From Kitasatospora purpeofusca (GTDB lineage: Bacteria; Actinomycetota; Actinomycetes; Streptomycetales; Streptomycetaceae): 64,000 nt of DNA. The DNA is taken from the NCBI RefSeq assembly GCF_000718025.1, contig NZ_JODS01000008.1, forward strand, positions 62,001 through 126,000. The letters run 5' to 3'. Below are positions 49,388-58,399 of the stretch, in pieces; the first letter of the stretch is position 1; each line of letters begins with the position of its first letter. Below the pieces are notes generated by a model. It saw only the letters and a list, made by a program, of their open reading frames with translations, did no database searches and was not told where the DNA came from. A program made the translations under genes and the position numbers.

Positions 49388-51193
49388 TCAGGAGCGCCGG
49401 CGGCCGAGGCGGCGGGAGGTGAGGAGCGCGGCGCCGCCCAGGGCCAGCGCGGTGGCGGAGGCCCAGGCCAGCGGGACGGCGTCGCCGCGGCCGCTGTCGG
49501 CCAGTTCGCCGCCGTCCGCGAGGCCGGGCGTGCCGGTGCCCGCGGTCCCGGTCGTCCCGGTGCCGGTCCTGCCGGTCGTCGCGGTGGCGGCGGTGCCACC
49601 GGTGCTGCCGGTCGCGGTGGTCCCGGTGCCGCTGCCGGAGCCGGAGCCGGTGGAGTCGGCCACCGAGGCCGGTACGACCGGCGAGACCGGCTCGACCGGA
49701 GTCCCGGCCCCGCGGTCCGGGACGGTCGGCCCGGGAGCGGGGAGCGAGCGCAGCGCGACCTTGATCCGGTCGTTCTCCGGGTTGGGGTCCCAGCTCATGG
49801 GGGCGCTCGGGTAGCCCTCCTCCAGGTCGCTGTGCTGGTTCTGGAAGGAGACGGTGGCGGAGAGCGGGACGGTGCCCTCGTCCAGCTGCACGCCCAGGAC
49901 GTGGCTGCTGGACGCGCCGTTGGCCATGAAGAAGCCGAAGGCCTCGCAGTCGAACTTGTTGAGCGGGTGGTCCTGGGTCTCGCCCAGGACGCGGTTGTTC
50001 GCCCGGCAGTTCTTCGGCAGGTCGGTGACCGTGGCGCCCTCGGGCAGCTGGATCCGGACGAACGGGGTGCCCTCGCCGCCGCTGCGGTCGAAGATCGAGG
50101 CCGGGCCCCGGTTGGCGGCCGTGACGGTGAGCGTTCCGGCGCGGCCGGAGGCGTCCGGGGCCCAGGTGCCGGTCAGGCCGAAGTCGGCGCCGTTGTCCGC
50201 GAGCACCTCCTGCTCGGTGAAGTGGCCGTTGATGTCGGGGTAGCCGGAGGGGATGCCCTCGGCGGAGTCGCGGGTCAGGGTGGCGGGCGCGCCGGTGCCG
50301 CGCTGGAAGGCCAGCCGTTGGCGCAGCGCCGGTCCCTGCGCGGCGGCGGCGTTCGCGTCGGCGAAGACCGAGAAGTCCGCGAAGGTGTACTCGGCCTCGG
50401 AGGTGACGGTGAGGTCGAGGCCGTTCAGCCGGACCGGCTCGTTGGGCAGGACCTGGCCCTCGACGGTGCAGATGGCGTGCGTGGTCGCGATCGGCGTACC
50501 GAAGCCCTCCTTGCCGAGCTGGCCCGGGTCGGTGGCGTACTCGCAGTTGGACGGCCAGTTCTCGACCTTCAGCCCGGGCAGCAGCATGACCTCGACGACC
50601 GCCCGGGCGGCCGAGACGCCGCCGCGGTTGGCGAACCGCACGGGCGGGGAGAAGGTGCTGCCGACATTGGCGTGCTCCTTGAGGGGGATCTCGGCGGTCC
50701 GGAACACCGCGCCGCCGACCTCGACCGCGAACTCCTTGTACGCCGACTCGGCGCCGGGCGCGGTCAGCGCGGCGCGCACCACGCCCTTGGTGCCGGGCTT
50801 CACCCCGGGCACCGCGCTCAGCCACAGGTGGTCGGTGAGATTGACGTTCGGGCTGCTGAGGTTGTTGAGGTCGCAGGTGATCGCCCGGGCCGCGGTGACG
50901 CAGCGGCCGCCGGAGGCGGTGAGCTCGGCGACGCCGACCAGCCCGGTGGTGTCGAGGGTGAGCGTGGCGCCCGGGACCGGGGCGGTGCCGGTCCGGCCGA
51001 CCCGGACGAAGACGTTCTCGCCGAACTGCGGCTGGGTGGTCGGCTCGCCCTGGATCTGGATCAGGGCGCCGACGTCGAGGCTGAGGGTCGGCCCCGCGGC
51101 GTGGGCGGGAACGGCGAGCGTGCCGACGGACAGGGCGGCGACGGCCGTCGCCGCGGCCGAGCCGAGCACCCGGCGCGTGCGGGTCGAGTTCAC
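49388..51193 (-). CDS. Large surface protein with C-terminal membrane anchor
   Basis: The 601-residue product has a signal peptide ending PAHA (about residue 32), followed by several beta-rich, DUF11-like repeats typical of extracellular bacterial proteins (LTLDTTGLVGVAELTASGGRC, GTLTVTAANRGPAS). A Gly/Thr-rich wall-spanning linker (about 500-555) leads to a C-terminal hydrophobic segment and the basic end RRLGRRRS. LADSG just before the last helix resembles the LAxTG sorting motif of class E sortases, with Ser in place of Thr. The GTG at 51193 follows AGAGG. It is followed closely by the lysS promoter. Confidence 0.82.
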   Translation of the reverse strand: MNSTRTRRVLGSAAATAVAALSVGTLAVPAHAAGPTLSLDVGALIQIQGEPTTQPQFGENVFVRVGRTGTAPVPGATLTLDTTGLVGVAELTASGGRCVTAARAITCDLNNLSSPNVNLTDHLWLSAVPGVKPGTKGVVRAALTAPGAESAYKEFAVEVGGAVFRTAEIPLKEHANVGSTFSPPVRFANRGGVSAARAVVEVMLLPGLKVENWPSNCEYATDPGQLGKEGFGTPIATTHAICTVEGQVLPNEPVRLNGLDLTVTSEAEYTFADFSVFADANAAAAQGPALRQRLAFQRGTGAPATLTRDSAEGIPSGYPDINGHFTEQEVLADNGADFGLTGTWAPDASGRAGTLTVTAANRGPASIFDRSGGEGTPFVRIQLPEGATVTDLPKNCRANNRVLGETQDHPLNKFDCEAFGFFMANGASSSHVLGVQLDEGTVPLSATVSFQNQHSDLEEGYPSAPMSWDPNPENDRIKVALRSLPAPGPTVPDRGAGTPVEPVSPVVPASVADSTGSGSGSGTGTTATGSTGGTAATATTGRTGTGTTGTAGTGTPGLADGGELADSGRGDAVPLAWASATALALGGAALLTSRRLGRRRS

Positions 51194-51433
51194 GGGGGTC
51201 CTCTTGATCGTGGGGTGTCCCCGCGACCCTATGGACGGTCGGCCTGACGTCAAGCCGGTTGATCGCCCATCAATTCGTACAGGACGGGAGCGATCCGGCG
51301 GCGCGCGCGGTGATGGTTATCGAGTTGTGACCCGAACGATCGGCCCGGGGAACGGCATTGTCGACAGATGGACCGGGGAGGCCGGGCCGCTCGGTGCGGC
51401 GCGGCCTCCCCGGGAGGCGGTGGCGGTGCGGGC
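51194..51433. other. Non-coding gap
   Basis: These 240 bases carry the promoter of the surface-protein gene. A small TTGAT-rich AT patch lies near 51260-51275. I saw no gene, tRNA or clear repeat. Confidence 0.4.
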
Positions 51434-52204
51434 TCAGCCGGTGCCGGTGGCCAGTTCCAGGTCCTCGGGCGCGGCCGGGTGGACCGGCCGGTCCGGGTGG
51501 GGGGCGGCCTTGGGGCGGCGGCCGAAGAGTTCGGCGGGGGTCGGCATCCGGTGCGGCCGGGCGGGCTGCTGGTCCTGCGGGCCGCGGGGGGCGCCCTTGC
51601 GGGCGGCGGCGGGCTGCTCGGCGGGGTGCTCGGTGCTGCTCATCGGGATCCGTCCTCCAACAGGGATGAGGGGACTGCTCGGGGGTGCGGCGGGGCTCGG
51701 TACGGCGACGAGGTGGCGCTGGCCGCTGGTGAGGGCGAGCCGTTCGCGGACGGCGGCCTCGGCCAGCGCGTGGCAGCGTCCGGCCAGCCGGGAGCGGCGG
51801 GAGCGCTCGTGCTGGCCGCAGGGCTGGCGGGACAGTCCGCGCAGCGCGGTGAGGTCCTCCGGTCCCGGGAGGTAGCCGTCGGTCACCGCCTCCTCCAGCC
51901 GTTCCAGGTAGCCGCTGGCGCTGCCGGGCAGGGCGGCCCGGTAGCGGCTGAGGTCGGCGAGGAGGAAGGCGCGCAGCCGGCCCCCCTCCTGGACGGCCTC
52001 GTCGATCGCCTCGGTCAGACGCAGTGCGTCCTGGACGTCCTCGGCCCACAGGGCGGCGCCCGCATCGGCGTACAGCGGCCGGTCGGGGAGCTGGAAGTGG
52101 ACGGGGACGGCGGGGTGCAGGGCTTGGGCGAGGGCGCGGCGCAGCACGCGGACTTCGTCGGCGCTGAAGGCCATGCCGCCGCGCGATCCGTGTGGCGTAG
52201 GCAT
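51434..52204 (-). CDS. Conserved hypothetical protein
   Basis: The 256-residue protein has a helical N-terminal half (about residues 10-150) containing AFSADEVRVLRRALAQALHP and DVQDALRLTEAIDEAVQEGGRLRAFLLADLSRYRAALPGS. The C-terminal half is disordered, Pro/Ala/Arg-rich, with an ELFGRRPKAAPHPDRP segment. No membrane helix or catalytic motif is visible. The ATG at 52204 has TAGTGT six bases upstream, a leaderless arrangement that supports both the start and the reality of the gene. I recall similar proteins as common in streptomycetes but cannot name a function. Confidence 0.75.
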   Translation of the reverse strand: MPTPHGSRGGMAFSADEVRVLRRALAQALHPAVPVHFQLPDRPLYADAGAALWAEDVQDALRLTEAIDEAVQEGGRLRAFLLADLSRYRAALPGSASGYLERLEEAVTDGYLPGPEDLTALRGLSRQPCGQHERSRRSRLAGRCHALAEAAVRERLALTSGQRHLVAVPSPAAPPSSPLIPVGGRIPMSSTEHPAEQPAAARKGAPRGPQDQQPARPHRMPTPAELFGRRPKAAPHPDRPVHPAAPEDLELATGTG

Positions 52205-52290
52205 GGGCTGACACTACGTGAGGAATATCCGATTTGTCGGTAGTGTCGCGCCGAGCCCCCACGATCGGACGCTGCGGCGGGTCCCCCGGG

Positions 52291-53085
52291 TCAGCTGGGG
52301 CGGTTGCGTTCGAAGACCAGGCGCAGGCCGATGAGGGTGAGCCAGGGCTCGTGGACGTCGAGGGAGCCGGCCTCGCCGAGGACGAGCGGGGCCAGGCCGC
52401 CGGTGGCGATCACCTGGACGTCGTCGGGGTCCTTGGACAGCTCCCGGGCCATCCGGTCGACCAGTCCGTCGACCTGCCCGGCGAAGCCGTAGAGGATGCC
52501 GGACTGCATGCCCTCGACGGTGTTCTTGCCGATCACGTTGCGGGGGCGGGTCAGCTCGATCTTGCGCAGCAGGGCGCCGCGGTTTCCGAGCGCCTCGACC
52601 GAGATCTCGATGCCGGGGGCGATCGCGCCGCCGACGTAGTCGCCGCGGGCGTTGACCGCGTCGAAGGTGGTGGCGGTGCCGAAGTCGACCACGATGCAGG
52701 GGCCGCCGTAGAGGTGGTTGGCGGCCAGCGCGTTGACGATCCGGTCGGCGCCGACCTCCTTGGGGTTGTCCATCAGGACGTGCACCCCCGTCTTCACCCC
52801 CGGCTCCACGATCACCGCGGGGACGTCGCCGTAGTACCGGCGCGCCACCTCGCGGAACTCGTGGAGCACGGAGGGGACGGAGGAGCAGATCGCCAGGCCC
52901 TCGACCTTCGCGTCCGCGATCGCGGTACCCGATCCCTGCGAGCCCGTCAGGCCGTGCAGCAGCACCGCCAGCTCGTCCGCCGTGCGGCGCGGATCGGTGG
53001 AGATCCGCCAGGTCTCGACCACCTCCTCACCGCCGAACAGGCCGAGGGTGGTCTGGGTGTTGCCGACGTCGATGGTGAGCAGCAT
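52291..53085 (-). CDS. coaX: Type III pantothenate kinase
   Basis: CoaX phosphorylates pantothenate in the first committed step of coenzyme A synthesis. The 264-residue protein is an ASKHA-fold kinase with the N-terminal phosphate-binding loop TIDVGNTQTTLGLF. It also has the ADRIVNALAA segment, the catalytic DFGTATTFD and GGAIAPGIEIS. Type III enzymes are not feedback-inhibited by CoA. It lies 57 bases after nadC in the same direction, so NAD and CoA precursor genes appear to be co-transcribed. Confidence 0.95.
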   Translation of the reverse strand: MLLTIDVGNTQTTLGLFGGEEVVETWRISTDPRRTADELAVLLHGLTGSQGSGTAIADAKVEGLAICSSVPSVLHEFREVARRYYGDVPAVIVEPGVKTGVHVLMDNPKEVGADRIVNALAANHLYGGPCIVVDFGTATTFDAVNARGDYVGGAIAPGIEISVEALGNRGALLRKIELTRPRNVIGKNTVEGMQSGILYGFAGQVDGLVDRMARELSKDPDDVQVIATGGLAPLVLGEAGSLDVHEPWLTLIGLRLVFERNRPS

Positions 53086-53142
53086 CGGGTGCTTTCTGCG
53101 TCGAGGACCGGGGGCGAACGGGCGAACGGGCCGGACGGACGG

Positions 53143-54135
53143 TCAGGCGCGCAGGTCCAGGCCGATGTCCAGGATCGGCGAGGAGTGGGTCAGCGCGCCC
53201 ACCGCCAGGTACTGGACACCAGTCTGGGCGACCTCGCGCGCGGTGGCCAGGGTGAGTCCGCCGGACGCCTCCAGCTCGGCCCGGCCGGCCACCAGGGCGA
53301 CCGCCTCGCGCAGCTGCGGGACGGTGAAGTTGTCCAGCAGGATCAGCTCCGCGCCGGCCTCCAGGACCGGGGCGATCTGCTCCAGGGTGTCGACCTCGAC
53401 CTCGACCGGGAGCTCCGGGTAGGCGGCCCGGACGGCCCGGAAGGCCTCGGCGACGCCGCCGGCCGCGACCACGTGGTTGTCCTTGACCAGGGCCGCGTCC
53501 GAGAGCGCCATCCGGTGGTTCGCGCCGCCGCCGCAGCGGACCGCGAACTTCTCCAGCGCGCGCAGGCCCGGGGTGGTCTTGCGGGTGTCGCGGACCACCG
53601 CGTCGGTGCCCTCCAGGGCGTCCGCCCAGGCACGGGTGGCGGTGGCGATGCCGGACAGGTGGCAGAGCAGGTTGAGCGCGCTGCGCTCGGCGGTCAGCAG
53701 GTCCCGGGTGCGGGAGCGGACCGAGAGCAGCACCTGGCCGGCCTCGACCCGGTCGCCGTCCTGGACGTGCCGCTCGACCTCGAACTCCTCTTCGCAGACC
53801 AGCGAGACGACGGCCTCGGCGATCCGCAGGCCGGCCACCACGCCCGCCTCACGGGCGGTGAAGTCGGCGGTGGCGACGGCGTCGGCGGGCACGGTGGCCA
53901 CCGAGGTGACGTCCTCGCCGCCGGCCAGGTCCTCGGCCAGCGCCAGGGTCGCGATGTCCTCGACCTCGACCGGGTCCAGGCCGGCCTCCTCCAGCAGCTC
54001 GGCGAGCTGGGGGTCCAGGCCGGTCTCGTAGCCCTCGCCGTCCCCGCAGGCGCAGCCGTCGCCGCAGCCGCCGGCCAGCGGGAGCTCGTCGTGCTCGTGC
54101 TCGTGCAGGTGGGTCACGTCGGTCGCGTCGGTCAT
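53143..54135 (-). CDS. nadC: Nicotinate-nucleotide pyrophosphorylase with Cys/His-rich N-terminus
   Basis: NadC (quinolinate phosphoribosyltransferase) converts quinolinate and PRPP to nicotinate mononucleotide in de novo NAD synthesis. The core of about 290 residues has TAERSALNLLCHLSGIAT, DTRKTTPGLRALEKFAVRCGGGANHR, DNHV and the C-terminal ASGGLTLATAREVAQTGVQYLAVG. The first 35 residues are an extra HLHEHEHD and CGDGCACGDG segment, a likely metal-binding tail not found in standard NadC. The start is five bases after the nadB stop, so translation is coupled. Confidence 0.94.
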   Translation of the reverse strand: MTDATDVTHLHEHEHDELPLAGGCGDGCACGDGEGYETGLDPQLAELLEEAGLDPVEVEDIATLALAEDLAGGEDVTSVATVPADAVATADFTAREAGVVAGLRIAEAVVSLVCEEEFEVERHVQDGDRVEAGQVLLSVRSRTRDLLTAERSALNLLCHLSGIATATRAWADALEGTDAVVRDTRKTTPGLRALEKFAVRCGGGANHRMALSDAALVKDNHVVAAGGVAEAFRAVRAAYPELPVEVEVDTLEQIAPVLEAGAELILLDNFTVPQLREAVALVAGRAELEASGGLTLATAREVAQTGVQYLAVGALTHSSPILDIGLDLRA

Positions 54136-54140
54136 GGTGG

Positions 54141-55814
54141 TTACGGCTCCTCGAGGGTGCTGACGGGTCCGCCGGAGGCGGTGAGGGTGGTGATCAGATG
54201 GCGTTGCCAGTGCGCGTCGTCGCGCTCCGGGAAATCCTCGCGCCAGTGGCAGCCGCGGGTCTCCTCGCGCTGCGCGGCGGCGGTGACCAGGGCGTCGGCG
54301 ACCAGCAGCAGGTTGGCGGCCTCCCAGGTCTCCACCCGGGGGTCGGCCGGCTTCTCCTCGGCGACGGCGGCGCGGGTCTGCCCGGCGAGCAGGGCCAGCC
54401 CCTCCGCCGTGGCGGCCATCGACGCGGCCGAGCGCAGCACACCGGTGCCGCGCGACATCAGCCGCTGGATCTCGGCCCGCGCCTCGGGCGCGGGCAGCGG
54501 CACCGGCTGGGCGGCCCTGGCCGCCTCGACGTCGACGACGCGCTCGGGCAGCTCCCCGGCGGCGTGCCGGGCGGTCAGGTCGGCGGCGATCCGCTCGGCG
54601 AAGACCAGGCCCTCCAACAGGGAGTTGGAGGCCAGCCGGTTGGCGCCGTGCACTCCGGTGCAGGCCACCTCGCCGCACGCGGAGAGGCCGGGCACGGAGG
54701 TGCGGCCGCGGGTGTCGGTGCGCACCCCGCCGGAGGCGTAGTGCGCGGCCGGCGCGATCGGGATCGGCTCGGTGACCGGGTCGATGCCGTGCGCGCGGCA
54801 GGAGGCCAGGATGGTGGGGAAGCGCCGCTGCCACATCTCGGCGCCGAAGTGCCGCCCGTCCAGGTACATGTGGTCGGTGCCGTGCTCCCGCATCCGGCGG
54901 GTGATCGCCTTGGCGACGATGTCGCGCGGGGCCAGTTCGGCCAGCTCGTGCTGCCCGAGCATGAACCGGACGCCGTCCGCGTCGACCAGGTGCGCGCCCT
55001 CGCCGCGGACCGCCTCGGAGACCAGCGGCTGCTGGCCCTCCGCCCCGGGGCCGAGCCAGAGCACGGTGGGGTGGAACTGGACGAACTCCAGGTCGGTGAC
55101 CTCGGCGCCGGCCCGCAGCGCGAGCGCCACGCCGTCGCCGGTGGAGACCGGCGGGTTGGTGGTGGCCGAGAAGACCTGGCCCATGCCGCCGGTGGCGAGC
55201 ACCACCGCGCGGGCGCGGACCGCGCCGACGCCGTCCCGCTGGCCCTCGCCCATCACGTGCAGGGTGAGTCCGGCGGCGTGCCCCTCGGCATCGGTGAGCA
55301 GGTCGAGCACCAGGGCGTGCTCGATCAGCTCGATGTCCGGGTCCCGGCGGACGGCTTCGACCAGGGCGCGGGATATCTCGGCGCCGGTGGCGTCCCCGCC
55401 GGCGTGCGCGATCCGGTTCCGGTGGTGGCCGCCCTCGCGGGTGAGCAGGACGTCGCCGTCCTCGCCCCGGTCGAAGGCCGCGCCGACCGCGATCAGCCGG
55501 CGGACCGCGCCCGGGCCCTCGGTGACCAGGGTGCGGACGCTGTCCCCGTCGCACAGCCCGGCGCCCGCCACCAGGGTGTCGGCCAGGTGCTGCTCGGGGG
55601 TGTCGCCCTCGCCCAGGGCGGCCGCGATGCCGCCCTGGGCCCAGCGGGTGGACCCGTCGTCCAGCATCGCCTTGGTGACCACCATGGCCCGCAGGCCGGC
55701 CCGGCGGACGTTGAGGGCGACGGTGAGCCCGGCCACGCCGGAGCCGACCACGACGACGTCGGTGTCGGTGGTCCAGCCCGGTGCGGGGGCGGTGAGGCGG
55801 TGGGTGACGGACAT
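54141..55814 (-). CDS. nadB: L-aspartate oxidase
   Basis: NadB oxidises L-aspartate to iminoaspartate, the first step of de novo NAD synthesis, using FAD. The 557-residue protein has the N-terminal dinucleotide motif VVVVGSGVAGLTVAL, the SxRxAQGGIAAAL region, the flavin-domain HPTVL motif, the ASGGVRTDTRGRTSVPGLSACGEVACTGVHGANRLASNSL signature (only partly quoted in length terms; positions about 355-395) and a C-terminal helical domain. The ATG at 55814 follows AAGGAG at some distance. nadA, the partner gene, is not in this window. It lies between panD and nadC, in one operon. Confidence 0.95.
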   Translation of the reverse strand: MSVTHRLTAPAPGWTTDTDVVVVGSGVAGLTVALNVRRAGLRAMVVTKAMLDDGSTRWAQGGIAAALGEGDTPEQHLADTLVAGAGLCDGDSVRTLVTEGPGAVRRLIAVGAAFDRGEDGDVLLTREGGHHRNRIAHAGGDATGAEISRALVEAVRRDPDIELIEHALVLDLLTDAEGHAAGLTLHVMGEGQRDGVGAVRARAVVLATGGMGQVFSATTNPPVSTGDGVALALRAGAEVTDLEFVQFHPTVLWLGPGAEGQQPLVSEAVRGEGAHLVDADGVRFMLGQHELAELAPRDIVAKAITRRMREHGTDHMYLDGRHFGAEMWQRRFPTILASCRAHGIDPVTEPIPIAPAAHYASGGVRTDTRGRTSVPGLSACGEVACTGVHGANRLASNSLLEGLVFAERIAADLTARHAAGELPERVVDVEAARAAQPVPLPAPEARAEIQRLMSRGTGVLRSAASMAATAEGLALLAGQTRAAVAEEKPADPRVETWEAANLLLVADALVTAAAQREETRGCHWREDFPERDDAHWQRHLITTLTASGGPVSTLEEP

Positions 55815-55830
55815 GACTTCAGTGGCTCCT

Positions 55831-56280
55831 TCAGCGCGCGACCGGGTCGGCCGCACCGTTGTCGCCACGGTACGCCGCGTCGCCGCGCAGCAGTCCGGTG
55901 CCCTCCCCGGCCTCGGCCGGGTCGCCGCCGGTGCCGGTGACCCGGTTCCGCTCGTCGACGAAGACGACCTTGGGGAGGTAGCCCTTGGCCTCGGCGGTGT
56001 CCATCTGCCCGTAGGCGATGAGGATGACCAGGTCACCGGGGTGGACCAGGCGGGCGGCGGCGCCGTTGATGCCGATGACGCCGGAGCCGCGCGGGCCGGC
56101 GATGGTGTACGTCTCCAGCCGGGCGCCGTTGTTGATGTCGACGATGTGGACCAGCTCGCCGGGGAGCAGGTCGGCGGCGTCGAGCAGGTCCTCGTCCACC
56201 GTGACCGAGCCGACGTAGTGCAGGTCGGCCTGGGTCACGGTGGCCCGGTGGATCTTGGACTTGAGCATGGTGCGGAGCAT
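55831..56280 (-). CDS. panD: Aspartate 1-decarboxylase precursor
   Basis: PanD makes beta-alanine for pantothenate synthesis and matures by self-cleavage. The cleavage site is Gly24-Ser25 in HYVGSVTVDE, and Ser25 becomes the pyruvoyl cofactor. The KIHRATVTQADL and INGAAARLVHPGDLVILIAYG segments are typical. The 149-residue length includes about 25 extra C-terminal residues (GTGGDPAEAGEG onwards) that are variable in actinobacteria. AGGAGG precedes the ATG. Placement with panC, nadB and nadC groups two aspartate-consuming cofactor pathways. Confidence 0.96.
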   Translation of the reverse strand: MLRTMLKSKIHRATVTQADLHYVGSVTVDEDLLDAADLLPGELVHIVDINNGARLETYTIAGPRGSGVIGINGAAARLVHPGDLVILIAYGQMDTAEAKGYLPKVVFVDERNRVTGTGGDPAEAGEGTGLLRGDAAYRGDNGAADPVAR

Positions 56281-56384
56281 CGCGGGTCACGCCTCCTGTG
56301 AGTGCATGCCTAGGGGGTACTTGCTGCCCAACGCTCTGCGGGCGAGCGTTTGTTTCGGTTCGGTGCTGCGGTCCGGCGCGGTGG

Positions 56385-57290
56385 CTACCGGACGACGACG
56401 CGGACGTTGTCGATCAGGCGGGTCGCGCCCACCTTCGCGGCGACGGCCAGCACCGCCTCGCCCCGGAAGTCGTCCGGCGCCTCGGTGAAGTCGTGCGGAT
56501 CGATCAGGGAGAGGTAGTCGAGGTCGACGCCCTCGGCGGCGTCGAGCACGGCCGAGGCGGCCTCGCGCACGGCCTCCGGGCCCCGCGCGGCCGCGTCCCG
56601 GCCGGCGAACAGGGCGCCGGACAGGGCCAGGGCGCGGTCGCGCTCCTCGGCCGAGAGGTAGCGGTTGCGGGAGGAGAGCGCCAGGCCGTCCTCCTCGCGG
56701 ACGGTCGGCACGCCGATGATCTCGACGTCGAAGTCCAGGTCGGCCACCATCCGGCGGACGACCGCCAGCTGCTGGGCGTCCTTCTCGCCGAAGAACGCGA
56801 AGTCCGGGTCGGTGATGTGCAGCAGCTTGGCGACGACGGTCAGCACCCCGTCGAAGTGGCCGGGCCGGGTGGCGCCCTCGTAGCGCTCGCCCATCGGGCC
56901 GGCCGCCAGCCGCACCTGCGGCTCGCCGTTCGGGTAGACCTCGTCGACGGACGGCGCGAAGACCACGTCGGCACCGTTGGCCTCGGCCAGCCGCACGTCG
57001 TCGTCCAGGCTGCGCGGGTAGCGCTCGAGGTCCTCGCCGGCACCGAACTGCAGCGGGTTGACGAAGACGGTGACGGCGACCCGGCCGTCCCGGCCGACCT
57101 GCTTGCGGGCGGCCCGGATCAGCGCGGCGTGGCCCTCGTGCAGGGCGCCCATCGTCATCACGACCGCGTTGTCGACCGGCTGCTCGTCCGGCCAGAACGC
57201 CGACTCGAAGTCGTCGACGGTGCGGGTGACGACGGCCCGGTGGACCTTCGGGGCGTGCTGGGCCTTGCCCGGCTGCTTGCCGCGTGCCAT
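56385..57290 (-). CDS. panC: Pantoate-beta-alanine ligase
   Basis: PanC joins pantoate and beta-alanine using ATP. The 301-residue protein has MTMGALHEGHAALI with the HIGH-type motif, FVNPLQFGAGEDLERYPR, PGHFDGVLTVVAKLLHI, FGEKDAQQLAVVRRM and the KMSKS-like ALSSRNRYLS. A basic N-terminal extension of about 20 residues precedes the conserved domain. The start codon overlaps the stop of the upstream gene in TAATG, with GAGGAG eight bases before it, so the two are translationally coupled. Confidence 0.95.
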   Translation of the reverse strand: MARGKQPGKAQHAPKVHRAVVTRTVDDFESAFWPDEQPVDNAVVMTMGALHEGHAALIRAARKQVGRDGRVAVTVFVNPLQFGAGEDLERYPRSLDDDVRLAEANGADVVFAPSVDEVYPNGEPQVRLAAGPMGERYEGATRPGHFDGVLTVVAKLLHITDPDFAFFGEKDAQQLAVVRRMVADLDFDVEIIGVPTVREEDGLALSSRNRYLSAEERDRALALSGALFAGRDAAARGPEAVREAASAVLDAAEGVDLDYLSLIDPHDFTEAPDDFRGEAVLAVAAKVGATRLIDNVRVVVR

Positions 57291-58246
57291 TACTGCTTCT
57301 CCTCGTTCAGTACGTCCAGCAGCGCCGCCGCCGACGTCTCGTCGATCGTTCCGCGGGCCAGGGCCCGCTGGGCGGTGGCCCGGGCCATCGCCCGGTAGGC
57401 GGCGGGGATGTCCGGGGACACCGTACTGAGCTGCGCCAGGTGGCGCCGTACGGTGCCGGCGTCGCCCCGGGCGACCGGGCCGGTGAGGGCCGCGTCGCCG
57501 GAGCGCAGGGAGTTGTCGAGGGCGGCGCCGAGCAGCGGGCCGAGCATCCGGCCGGGCTCGGCGACGCCGGCCGTGCGCAGCAGCTCCATCGCCTGCGCGA
57601 CCAGCGTGACCAGGTGGTTGGCGCCGTGCGCGAGGGCGGTGTGGTACATCGGGCGGACGCTCTCGGGCACCCACTCGGGTTCGCCGCCCATCTCCACCAC
57701 CAGCGCCTCGGCGACCGGTCGCAGCTCCTCGGGGGCGGTCACCCCGAAGGGGCAGCCGGCCAGCCGGGCCAGGTCGACGGAGGTGCCGGTGAACGTCATC
57801 GCGGGGTGCAGTGCGAGCGGCAGCGCGCCGGCCGCGGCGGCCGGCTCCAGCACGGCCACGCCGTGCGCGCCGGAGGTGTGCACCAGGATCTGGCCGGGCC
57901 GGACGGCGCCGGTGGCGGCGAGGCCGGTGACCAGGTCGGCCAGCGCGTCGTCGGGGACGGTGAGCAGGACGAGGTCGGCGGCGGCCAGCACCTGCGGCGG
58001 GGTGACGATCCGTACGCCCGGCAGCAGGGTCTCGGCCCGGCGGCGCGAGGCGGCGGACACCCCGGAGGCGGCGACCACCTTGTGGCCGGCGAGCTGGAGG
58101 GCGGCGCCGAGCGCCGGTCCGACCCGGCCGGTGCCGACCACGCCGACGGCCAGGCGGGCGGGGCGGTTGCCGGGATCGGCCGGGTCGCCGAGGCCGTCGG
58201 CGAGCGGGGCGAACTCGCCGCGGTCGGCGAAGTCGGACGGACTCAC
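57290..58246 (-). CDS. DUF2520 / Rossmann-like NAD(P)-binding protein
   Basis: The 318-residue protein has a Rossmann dinucleotide motif VGVVGTGRVGPALGAALQLAGH (about residues 33-54) and the segment LLTVPDDALADLV. It then has ILVHTSGAHGVAVLEPA, followed by a C-terminal all-helical DUF2520 domain (YHTALAHGANHLVTLVAQAMELL). Its fusion of an N-terminal reductase fold with a helical domain resembles ketopantoate reductase and proline-biosynthesis-type reductases. Since it overlaps panC by one base, a role in pantoate supply is a reasonable guess. The GTG follows AAAGGTGG. Confidence 0.85.
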   Translation of the reverse strand: MSPSDFADRGEFAPLADGLGDPADPGNRPARLAVGVVGTGRVGPALGAALQLAGHKVVAASGVSAASRRRAETLLPGVRIVTPPQVLAAADLVLLTVPDDALADLVTGLAATGAVRPGQILVHTSGAHGVAVLEPAAAAGALPLALHPAMTFTGTSVDLARLAGCPFGVTAPEELRPVAEALVVEMGGEPEWVPESVRPMYHTALAHGANHLVTLVAQAMELLRTAGVAEPGRMLGPLLGAALDNSLRSGDAALTGPVARGDAGTVRRHLAQLSTVSPDIPAAYRAMARATAQRALARGTIDETSAAALLDVLNEEKQ

Positions 58247-58332
58247 GCGTCCACCTTTGTCCAGGGGTTCCGTTCCAGTCCACTGCCGGGGTACCGGACG
58301 TACCGGCCCATTCTACGGGCGGGGCCGGGCCC

Positions 58333-58351
58333 GCGGAGCGGTTCGCTCCGG
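58333..58351 (-). terminator. Small hairpin after the response regulator
   Basis: CGGAGCG and CGCTCCG (58334-58340 with 58344-58350) enclose GTT. It lies 50 bases downstream of the response-regulator stop and has no U-run. Confidence 0.4.
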
Positions 58352-58399
58352 ACCGGGCGCGGGGCCGGGTCCGGGGTCCGGGGTCCGGGCCTGCGCGGG

